This document shows, in pieces, positions 1 to 6,114 of a stretch of 8,102 nucleotides of DNA; within the stretch, counting starts at the first letter, position 1, and the number at the start of each line of letters is the position of its first letter. Source of the DNA: an uncultured Lachnospiraceae bacterium (lineage in GTDB: Bacteria > Bacillota > Clostridia > Lachnospirales > Lachnospiraceae); contig CADCOU010000195.1 in assembly GCA_902803155.1 (NCBI GenBank), forward strand, positions 1 through 8,102, written 5' to 3'. Position numbers and translations under genes: made by a program. Below the pieces are notes generated by a model. It searched no databases. It was not told the origin of the DNA and saw only the letters and a list, made by a program, of their open reading frames with translations.

Positions 1-120
1 GCCTCGGTCTGCTTCTCCGTAACAGCCTCGGTCTGCTTCTCCGTAACAGCCTCGGTCTGCTTCTCCGTAACAGCCTCGGTCTGCTTCTCCGTGACTGCTT
101 CGGTCTCTTTTACCGCAGCT
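1..120 (-). repeat. 24-bp in-frame tandem repeat, continuing past the left edge
   Basis: Units at 1-24, 25-48 and 49-72 are identical. The unit at 73-96 differs at two bases (GTGACT for GTAACA at its end), and 97-120 is a diverged copy. Twenty-four bases equal eight codons, so gain or loss of a unit keeps the frame and only changes stalk length. The exact identity of the left copies and the divergence of the gene-proximal copies suggest recent expansion. The total copy number is unknown because the array is cut by the window edge. Confidence 0.95.
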
Positions 121-413
121 GCCTGCTCTTCCGGTTCAGCAGGCTGTTCTTCTGCCGGGGCTGTTGCTTCCGAAGAAAGGATCACGATAGCTTCCTCTGT
201 CTCCTTTTCAGACTTGACCGCAGACGCGGATCCCGGATCTCCGACATTCCGGCTGTTCCGGTTCATATTCTGATCAAGCAGTCTTGAGAAAACAGAGATC
301 GCCATGATCGCGAGAAGAAGTACAATCAATAAAATGAAATAGCGAAGATGATCCGACAGCCATTCCCGGAACACATCCCCGCCTTTATTCCCGTTACCAG
401 ATGAATTGCGCAT
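1..413 (-). CDS. Membrane-anchored protein with TEAVTEKQ repeats (3' end outside window)
   Basis: Only the first 137 codons are in the window; the frame is open to the left edge. The start ATG at 413-411 is set by a GGGGAGG ribosome site at 420-426, six bases upstream. Residues 1-24 are a short polar cytoplasmic tail. Residues 25-43 (beginning YFILLIVLLLAIMAI) form one strongly hydrophobic helix with no signal-peptidase site, so this is probably a signal anchor with the C-terminus outside. From about residue 65 the chain is rich in Glu, Ala, Thr and Gln, and from about residue 104 it is a tandem TEAVTEKQ repeat, a likely extended stalk. In Lachnospiraceae, similar N-termini often precede an SH3-like or other wall-binding domain, but that part is not visible, so no function is assigned. 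It follows the hydrolase operon by 71 bp on the same strand and has its own predicted promoter. Confidence 0.85.
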   Translation of the reverse strand, partial: MRNSSGNGNKGGDVFREWLSDHLRYFILLIVLLLAIMAISVFSRLLDQNMNRNSRNVGDPGSASAVKSEKETEEAIVILSSEATAPAEEQPAEPEEQAAAVKETEAVTEKQTEAVTEKQTEAVTEKQTEAVTEKQTE

Positions 414-449
414 AGTAAACCTCCCCTTATCAATCCCCCTATGCACTAT

Positions 450-478
450 ATCATACTGGATTTTACTTCAGTCTTCAA
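450..478 (-). promoter_or_regulatory. Predicted housekeeping promoter of the repeat-bearing membrane protein
   Basis: On the minus strand, TTGAAG (478-473) and TATGAT (455-450) are separated by exactly 17 bp, matching TTGACA at 4/6 and TATAAT at 5/6. Transcription would start near 443 and give a leader of about 30 bases that includes the GGGGAGG ribosome site. The -35 box begins only 7 bases after the rhamnosidase stop. I see no convincing terminator hairpin in the gap, so read-through from the hydrolase operon is also possible. Confidence 0.5.
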
Positions 479-484
479 GCCCTT

Positions 485-2659
485 TCAGTACTCTCCGAAA
501 ACATATCGCCCACTTTCTACAGTCCGGCGCTTCTCTCCGAGAATGATCTCTGTCCTGACAGGGGTTTCGATTTCATACCGGATACCTTCGTCCGTATACT
601 TCCAGGCAGAGCGGATCCTCCCCTGGACGGTGTCAAGAACGGCGCTCAGACTCCCGATACGCGGATCCGGCTGCGGAGCGATCCGGGCTCTGGCAAAACC
701 CGGAGCAGCAGGCTGTATCCCGCATGCCACGCCGAATACCCAGTCTGCTACGGCGCCAAGCGCGTAATGATTAAAGGAATTCATATCGTCCGACCAGAAC
801 GTACCGTCCGGCTTGATCCCGTCCCAGTGTTCCCATACGGTGGTGGCTCCTTTGGACACGGAGTACAGCCATCCCGGATAATCCTTCCGGAGCAGCAGTG
901 ACCAGGCGATGTCCGTATGACCATACCGGCTCAGTTCGTGGAGCAGATAGCACGTCCCCACCAGTCCGGTCTGCAGATGCATTCCGCAGGAAATGATCTG
1001 TTCTGCCAGGGAATCGGCAAGCTTCTGCGGTTCATCCGTCAGAGAAAAATGCAGTGTAAGCACTTTCTCAGTCTGCGTATGAAGCTGTGAACCGAACCGT
1101 TTTCTGTACGCGCTTACGATCCGTTCATGCAACGCTTCGTAACCGCTCACATCCCTCCCGAGGATGCGGCCTGCCCGGATTACGATGGATACGGAATTGG
1201 CATAGAACGCGCTGCAGACGATATCATCGTTGCTGTATCCCCGTTTGGACAGTTCCAGGGTTGCCGGATGATAGTCCTCCGGCGCGTCCAGGGCCAGCCA
1301 GTCGCCGTATGTCCAGCAGCCCGTCCACAGATTCTCTGTCGTTGACACCGTCGGGATATAGGCGACCCATTTCTCCATGGCTTCATACATATCCGAGATA
1401 AATGACAGGTCCCCGTATGTCTCGTACAGCTGCCACGGAATGATCGTTACCGCGTCTGACCAGGCGCCGCCGCCCGGTTTATAGGCGGTCAGGCTCGGAA
1501 CGACTTCCGGTACCCATCCGTTGTCATGCTGGGCAGCGCGAACGTCAGCGAGCCATTTGCGGAAGAACCGGCGCACGTCATACTGGTAGGTGGCCGTCCG
1601 GCAGAAAAGCTGGCCGTCCCCTGTCCACCCATACCGTTCGTCCCGCTGCGGACAGTCGGTCGGGATATCCAGATAGTTTCCTTTCTGACTCCAGACAATA
1701 TTGCTGAACAGCTGGTTCAGCATAGGATCACTGCTCTCCAGCCATCCGGTGCGCTTCATTTCCGAATGAAGGACTACCGCACGGATCTGATCCGCTGTAA
1801 ATCCTTCCGGAGCCTCATCTATGCGCAGATACCGGAAACCGAAAAAGGTCAGCCTCGGTTTGTATGACTGTTTTCCTTCTCTGCATATATAATGAAACCG
1901 GCTCCGCGCAAAACGATAATTGGCAGTATAGAAATTACCGTCCCGATCAAGCACTTCCGCAGTTGAGATCGACAGGCGTTCACCGGCGTGCGCAGTGGTC
2001 TCAAACGCCATATACCCGGTCAGGTTCTGTCCGAAATCGATCACCCATTCACCTTTCGGCGTATAAAAAGACCGGCAGGGATACAGAGTCTCCTGCTCAC
2101 GGACTTCCGGCCCTTCCTGCGGAATCAGTATGGACTTCGGATACTCACAGACCACTGCCGGTTCGAAGGCCGGCTTCTTTGTCATATCTACATCTTCTCC
2201 GTCGAATATCCCGCTCAGCGTGATACTGCTCCCGGAAACCTCCCAGGATCCGTCTGTCAGAATGACCTCCTCCGGGCTGTCTTCATAACTCAGACGCAGA
2301 GCGGCAATCAGCATGGCCGGGAGAAACTCATCCGGGTTCTCTGTCCCTGTCCAGCGCGCGTTTGTCCGGCGGAACCACCCGTTTCCGACAGTGACCTCCA
2401 GGGTATTGCTGTCTTCCAGCTGCGCCGTCACGTCATACGTCTGCACCTGAAGCCGTTTCCGGTACTCCGTCCATCCGGGCGCCAGGATAAAGCTGCCGAC
2501 TCTCCTGTCATTCAGCACGGCTTCGTACACACCGTCGCAGGTCACTTCAAGGACGGCCTCGCGAACAGGCCGGCCACAGGCGAAAGACTTCCGGAAAACC
2601 GGAACTGTTTTGGAATCGGCCTTATCCATTCTGATCCAGGAAGCATGTTGAATCAGCAT
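485..2659 (-). CDS. Alpha-L-rhamnosidase, glycoside hydrolase family 78
   Basis: This 724-residue enzyme is predicted to hydrolyse terminal non-reducing alpha-L-rhamnose by the inverting GH78 mechanism. Residues about 10-165 are the N-terminal beta-sandwich (Bac_rhamnosid_N type) and about 185-300 a second beta domain (DFGQNLTGY at 208-216). About 305-640 is the (alpha/alpha)6 barrel and the remainder the C-terminal beta domain. The family signature DCPQRDERYGWTGD lies at 335-348, with acidic residues D335, D340, E341 and D348. E610 in TTVWEHWDG fits the catalytic base. There is no signal peptide, so it is cytoplasmic. At 724 residues it is shorter than the common 900-1000-residue forms and lacks the extra N-terminal domain. 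The frame is open up to 2767, inside the preceding gene, but AAGGAGG at 2667-2673 sits 7 bases before ATG 2659 and only 4 before ATG 2662, so 2659 is preferred. It is last in the operon, 16 bp after the GH42-like gene. Confidence 0.95.
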   Translation of the reverse strand: MLIQHASWIRMDKADSKTVPVFRKSFACGRPVREAVLEVTCDGVYEAVLNDRRVGSFILAPGWTEYRKRLQVQTYDVTAQLEDSNTLEVTVGNGWFRRTNARWTGTENPDEFLPAMLIAALRLSYEDSPEEVILTDGSWEVSGSSITLSGIFDGEDVDMTKKPAFEPAVVCEYPKSILIPQEGPEVREQETLYPCRSFYTPKGEWVIDFGQNLTGYMAFETTAHAGERLSISTAEVLDRDGNFYTANYRFARSRFHYICREGKQSYKPRLTFFGFRYLRIDEAPEGFTADQIRAVVLHSEMKRTGWLESSDPMLNQLFSNIVWSQKGNYLDIPTDCPQRDERYGWTGDGQLFCRTATYQYDVRRFFRKWLADVRAAQHDNGWVPEVVPSLTAYKPGGGAWSDAVTIIPWQLYETYGDLSFISDMYEAMEKWVAYIPTVSTTENLWTGCWTYGDWLALDAPEDYHPATLELSKRGYSNDDIVCSAFYANSVSIVIRAGRILGRDVSGYEALHERIVSAYRKRFGSQLHTQTEKVLTLHFSLTDEPQKLADSLAEQIISCGMHLQTGLVGTCYLLHELSRYGHTDIAWSLLLRKDYPGWLYSVSKGATTVWEHWDGIKPDGTFWSDDMNSFNHYALGAVADWVFGVACGIQPAAPGFARARIAPQPDPRIGSLSAVLDTVQGRIRSAWKYTDEGIRYEIETPVRTEIILGEKRRTVESGRYVFGEY

Positions 2660-2675
2660 CATATGTCCTCCTTCT

Positions 2676-4832
2676 TCAGAAAGCAATGATCGTGTAGAGA
2701 CCAACGTTTCTGAGCGTAACAACGGTAAGGTCATCTTTCCGGACTGCCTCACAGGCAGGGACGGCATCTCCCTCCGGTACCAGGATCTCCGGTTTTCTGT
2801 ACGCCGCGTCCCTGACCGTTACACGCAGGGTTTCAATCGGGACAATGCAGTCCTTCTGGTCGTCATACTGATAATTCATGAGATGGATCCACGTTCTGCC
2901 GCCGTCGTCATATCTCTGGATACCGACTCTTTCATCTGTGCATTCCACAGGCGCGATCCCGCCGTAGATCCGGTCAAACGCTTCCATGAACACGGGGATA
3001 TACGATTCTTTCTGCCCTTCAAGCAGGACGAAGACCGCGTTCCCGGTCTGCAGCAGTTCTTCCCTCAGAGAGGTTCCCTCCGCCAGCCTTCCGGCCGCAA
3101 GGATCCTGCCGCCCCTCTTTGTGTATTCCAGAAGAATGCTCTGCTGATTTCCCGTCAGTGTGAAGCAGTCTGCCGCGATCACCAGCGGATAGTCCGACAG
3201 CCGGTCTATAGAGAAATCATCTTCTCTGAATTCCCCGTCCGGCAGCATCACTACATCATACTGTGCATTGACGCGGCTCATCGCCCGGATCACATCCCAG
3301 AACGGGACAGGTTTCTGATCCGGATCCAGCCATTCCGACGCAGCCGCATCCAGCAGAGAACCATAGGAATCCTGCATGCCGTTGGCGCCGCTCCCCTTAT
3401 TGGAATCGCGCCAGTAATAACTTCCGTAAGAATAGAGTACGGCAGCGCCGCGGGATCTTGTCTTCGGCCAGCACTGTTCATTCTCCGTCAGGAAATCCTG
3501 GACAGCTGCCGTCAGTTCTCGTGGTGCCTGGAATGCGTCCTTGATGGTATTGCCCATCCATCCGCCGTAGGGAACCGACATGTTGCAGCCGTACATGGAT
3601 GCCTCCAGCAGGAAGATCCGGTAGAGGTCATATCCCTTTCCCCGATCCAGCATCTCCAGAAGACGGGGAATGATCCCTCCGTAAGGATTCTCCGCTATAA
3701 TGACGGGTTTGCCCGGTGCAAATCCCGCGCAGTAGCGATAGTAGAAGGACTGCCGAAGCAGCGTGTGATCCATCTCCGTAATGACAAGATCCACCTTGTT
3801 CTCGATCGGATAATAAGCCGGCTGCATGTTATAGAAATTGCCGGAGATCAGAAGCTCCCGTCCGTATTTTTCTCTCGCGTATGTTCTGGCATAATCGGCC
3901 AGTTCCCCGAAATACCGGCGGACCCGGAAGACCTGGAATTCCCAGTAATCCCTGTAGAACGGCGCGTTCTCCGGAAATGTGCATCCGTGTTCGATCAGAT
4001 AGGAGCCATAGTGAAAAGTATCCAGGTCTACACTGTCCCACTCAGGACCGAGCCTGCCTTCCGCCTTCCGGTCCCTCAGCCATGCATTGAACTGCTTCAT
4101 GCAGCTTTTGCAGAAACAGCCGCCGGAACTGATGGAAGTCATGGGCAGTTCACATTCATCCAGCTGAATCCCCGGAACCCCGGCATCAATCTGGATCTCC
4201 ATGATCTTCCTGAGATAGCCCCGCCACACCGGATTGTTCCGGCACATCTGATAGCAGGTTTCCTGATGATCTCTGATCTCGACCCACTGGGCGTGGATCG
4301 GGTTGCCGAAGCGGTCCCGCGTGCAGCATTCCTCCCAGAGGTCTTTGACGGGATTCCCGTCCTCGTCCCGGATCCCGTCCGGATAGTAATCCTTCAGTCC
4401 GGTCGGAAATGCATCCGGCCAGGTCTCTGCACTGAACTCGCGAAGCCCGTACCATGCATGCCCGTCATCTTCTTCGGCGCGCCGGTTCATCTTGACGATA
4501 TGTCCGTCCTGGTCCATTACAACCGGATATTCCCAGCCCTGCACTTCGAAGACGATCCCGAACAGTTTAATCCCCCGGCGGCTGCATTCTGCTATGAATT
4601 CACTGTCGTTCATATAGCCGTAGATCTGCATGCGCGGATCTACTGAGCCGAAAGCTTCGTGCACAAGAAACGGGAGGCTGATGCTGCCTCCCCCGAGTCC
4701 CGCCCAGGTCAGCACAGTTCCGTGATACCGCTCCAGATCCTCCAGCATCTGCAAACTGCGTATGGGAAGACTGGGATGATAGCAGTGATTGTGCCTGAAC
4801 CATCCGTCGAAATAGATTCCTCTTTCCATCAT
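2676..4832 (-). CDS. Putative glycoside hydrolase, GH42-like (clan GH-A type barrel plus amidotransferase-like domain)
   Basis: The protein has 718 residues and no signal peptide. Residues about 1-430 read as a TIM barrel. GIQLDECELP (221-230) is a likely strand-4 acid/base site (D225 or E226). It is followed by CFCKSCMKQF (239-248), a CxCxxC pattern like the zinc-binding cysteines after the acid/base of GH42 beta-galactosidases. Nucleophile candidates are E353 (ITEMD) and E381 (IIAENPYGG). Residues about 460-610 resemble the glutamine-amidotransferase-like trimerisation domain of GH42 (VVMLPDGEF, then KRGGRILAAGRLAEG). The last 100 residues look like a small beta domain. I do not recognise a close family, so substrate and bond are unknown; beta-galactosidase or another beta-glycosidase is a guess. 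The first ATG (4832) overlaps the preceding stop as ATGA, and a second ATG (4829) overlaps it by one base. There is no Shine-Dalgarno motif upstream, which suggests translation coupled to the GH5 gene. Confidence 0.8.
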   Translation of the reverse strand: MMERGIYFDGWFRHNHCYHPSLPIRSLQMLEDLERYHGTVLTWAGLGGGSISLPFLVHEAFGSVDPRMQIYGYMNDSEFIAECSRRGIKLFGIVFEVQGWEYPVVMDQDGHIVKMNRRAEEDDGHAWYGLREFSAETWPDAFPTGLKDYYPDGIRDEDGNPVKDLWEECCTRDRFGNPIHAQWVEIRDHQETCYQMCRNNPVWRGYLRKIMEIQIDAGVPGIQLDECELPMTSISSGGCFCKSCMKQFNAWLRDRKAEGRLGPEWDSVDLDTFHYGSYLIEHGCTFPENAPFYRDYWEFQVFRVRRYFGELADYARTYAREKYGRELLISGNFYNMQPAYYPIENKVDLVITEMDHTLLRQSFYYRYCAGFAPGKPVIIAENPYGGIIPRLLEMLDRGKGYDLYRIFLLEASMYGCNMSVPYGGWMGNTIKDAFQAPRELTAAVQDFLTENEQCWPKTRSRGAAVLYSYGSYYWRDSNKGSGANGMQDSYGSLLDAAASEWLDPDQKPVPFWDVIRAMSRVNAQYDVVMLPDGEFREDDFSIDRLSDYPLVIAADCFTLTGNQQSILLEYTKRGGRILAAGRLAEGTSLREELLQTGNAVFVLLEGQKESYIPVFMEAFDRIYGGIAPVECTDERVGIQRYDDGGRTWIHLMNYQYDDQKDCIVPIETLRVTVRDAAYRKPEILVPEGDAVPACEAVRKDDLTVVTLRNVGLYTIIAF

Positions 4833-5866
4833 TTTAATAACCCGATAATTCCGTCGTGGCGGCGCGCGTTCTGCGGATCTACAAGACCGAAGTCTTTCTC
4901 CTTGTAATTCCAGAGGGCGTGACCGATCCCGTGTTTCCGGAACGCCGCATGGATATCCTTCATCCAGCGCAGGGCTGCCTCATCATCCGCCAGATCGATC
5001 ACTCCATACTCCCCGCAGTACAGCGCGACCCCGTCTTTCTCTGCCTTCTCCAGGGCAGGCCGGAAGATTGTCTCAAAGAAAGCCTCTCCGATCTCGCCCG
5101 CGTTCTCCTCGAAGATCGCTCCTGCCAGTTCTTCCTGCAGAGACAGACTGACCTTTCGGTATTCATCCAGCGTCTTCGGATAATCGATCCGGAAATCCGA
5201 GGGCATGTAGTCGACCCAGTAAGCACCCTGATGCGTGAAGATGATCGGCTCATAGCAGTGGAAGTTGTAAACGATATGCTCATCGACCGGAATATCCAGC
5301 AACGGAACGGTGATGACACTGTTGTAGCAGACGCCGCCGATCACCAGGTATGTGTCCGGTGCGACGCCGCGAACCGTGCTGATATATCTGCCCAGCAGGT
5401 CATTCCACTCTCCCGCCACATCCTGTGGTACTACCTCATTGAGCGGTTCAAACGCAACCTGCTCCGGATAATCCTTAAAACGGCAGGCAATCTCTTCCCA
5501 CAGATCCAGGAACCTCTTCTGCAGAGCCGCGTCGAAGAAGAATCTCCGCTTGTCGTCCTTCTTGAGCGGATCGAAGGAATAGCCATAGCATTCATGCAGG
5601 TCGATCAGCATGTTCAGCCCGTTTCCGGCGCACCACTCCCTGCACTGCTCCAGATACCGGAATCCCTCTTCCTTCCGGTTTCCTTCCTCATCTTCCAGGA
5701 CAATATAGTCCACGGGTACGCGGACATGGTCAAAACCGAGAGCAGCGATCGCGTCTATATCTGCTTTCGTGATAAAGCTCTCGAAATGCTCCGGATCATA
5801 ACGGTCGAACTGAGAGATCCATCCTCCCAGATTGACGCCTTTCTGAAATCCCTCAAATTTCTTCAT
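4829..5866 (-). CDS. Glycoside hydrolase family 5 (cellulase-type) enzyme, cytoplasmic
   Basis: This is a 345-residue single-domain TIM barrel of normal GH5 catalytic-domain length, a retaining hydrolase of beta-linked glucans, mannans or glycosides. All expected GH5 landmarks are present: GVNLGGW at 10-16, HVRVPVDY at 47-54, DLHE at 89-92, FEPLNE at 139-144 (acid/base E144), NFHCYEP at 201-207 (H203, Y205), YCGEYG at 283-288 (nucleophile E286), and ALWNYKEKDFGL from 317 with the substrate-stacking W319. There is no signal peptide, carbohydrate-binding module or membrane segment, so it probably acts on imported oligosaccharides rather than polymer. Subfamily and substrate cannot be fixed by eye. 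The start ATG is supported by AAGGAGA at 5874-5880, seven bases upstream. It is the first gene of the three-hydrolase operon, and its stop overlaps the next start. Confidence 0.93.
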   Translation of the reverse strand: MKKFEGFQKGVNLGGWISQFDRYDPEHFESFITKADIDAIAALGFDHVRVPVDYIVLEDEEGNRKEEGFRYLEQCREWCAGNGLNMLIDLHECYGYSFDPLKKDDKRRFFFDAALQKRFLDLWEEIACRFKDYPEQVAFEPLNEVVPQDVAGEWNDLLGRYISTVRGVAPDTYLVIGGVCYNSVITVPLLDIPVDEHIVYNFHCYEPIIFTHQGAYWVDYMPSDFRIDYPKTLDEYRKVSLSLQEELAGAIFEENAGEIGEAFFETIFRPALEKAEKDGVALYCGEYGVIDLADDEAALRWMKDIHAAFRKHGIGHALWNYKEKDFGLVDPQNARRHDGIIGLLK

Positions 5867-5918
5867 TTCCAGTTCTCCTTCCCGTGTCTGTTTCTGTCTT
5901 TGTATGCTGTTTAAACTA

Positions 5919-5946
5919 ATGATACCAGAACAGGTTCAATGTTCAA
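5919..5946 (-). promoter_or_regulatory. Predicted promoter of the hydrolase operon, with extended -10
   Basis: On the minus strand, TTGAAC (5946-5941) and TATCAT (5924-5919) are 16 bp apart, and the -10 is preceded by TGG, an extended -10 (TGn). Start would be near 5912, giving a leader of about 45 bases. A second TTGAAC follows at 5939-5934 as part of a 7-bp direct repeat (GTTCAAT/GTTCAAG on the plus strand, 5934-5947). An 8-bp palindrome, GTTTAAAC (5909-5916), covers the predicted start. Both could be regulator contacts; I recognise no known operator. Confidence 0.5.
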
Positions 5947-5969
5947 GCAGGAGCACTGTCTTTATCCGT

Positions 5970-6021
5970 ATTTTTATGGCATTTTTATGCATGATATGCA
6001 GGCATACGCCTGTTGCCTGTA
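5970..6021. repeat. Short direct and inverted repeats between the divergent promoters
   Basis: Two adjacent 11-bp copies, ATTTTTATGGC (5970-5980) and ATTTTTATGCA (5981-5991), match at 9 of 11 positions and put T-tracts about one helical turn apart. They are followed by TGCAT-GAT-ATGCA (5988-6000), a 5-bp inverted repeat CAGGC/GCCTG (5999-6012), and a 7-bp direct repeat GCCTGTT/GCCTGTA (6008-6021) touching the rightward -35 box. They lie in the 248-bp gene-free divergent region, where regulators commonly bind. Function is inferred from position only. Confidence 0.55.
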
Positions 6022-6042
6022 TCCGTGCGATTGTGGTAAGAT
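6013..6042 (+). promoter_or_regulatory. Predicted promoter of the polysaccharide deacetylase gene, extended -10
   Basis: TTGCCT (6013-6018) and TAAGAT (6037-6042) are 18 bp apart, with TGG just before the -10 (an extended -10, TGn). Each box matches consensus at 4/6. The start would fall near 6049, with a leader of about 66 bases. The match is modest, and support comes mainly from the TGn element and from the position. Confidence 0.4.
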
Positions 6043-6060
6043 AAATCCAAAGTTTATCTT
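6038..6060. promoter_or_regulatory. Perfect inverted repeat AAGATAAA-N7-TTTATCTT, possible operator
   Basis: The arms are 6038-6045 and 6053-6060, perfect over 8 bp with a 7-base centre. It begins inside the predicted -10 box of the deacetylase gene and spans the predicted start, where a dimeric repressor would block transcription. The AT-rich stem is not followed by a T-run and lies upstream of the gene, so a terminator is unlikely. I do not recognise the binding protein. Confidence 0.5.
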
Positions 6061-6114
6061 TGTTTTGAGATTTGTTTCCGGTATGCTGACACAGGGGCAA
6101 CGAGGGGGATAGAA

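Noticed and set aside
1..120. CRISPR-like array
   Set aside because: The units are contiguous 24-bp tandem copies without unique spacers and read as an in-frame protein repeat.
414..484. Terminator between the rhamnosidase and the repeat-protein gene
   Set aside because: Only weak, short self-complementarity is visible and there is no T-run on the minus strand. A promoter fits the interval better.
1988..2689. Open frame of 233 codons on the plus strand
   Set aside because: It is antisense to the N-terminal half of the rhamnosidase, with no ribosome site or domain.
2660..2767. Upstream extension of the rhamnosidase to an ATG at 2767
   Set aside because: The extra 36 residues would overlap the GH42-like gene and do not look like the start of a GH78 protein. 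A strong AAGGAGG site points to the ATG at 2659.
2883..4646. Open frame of 587 codons on the plus strand
   Set aside because: It lies entirely antisense to the GH42-like gene, which has clear domain motifs. The product shows no recognisable domain and there is no good ribosome site. It arises because the real gene rarely uses codons whose complement is a stop in this frame.
4856..5914. Open frame of 352 codons on the plus strand
   Set aside because: It is antisense to the GH5 gene, whose catalytic residues are all present, and its translation has no recognisable family features.
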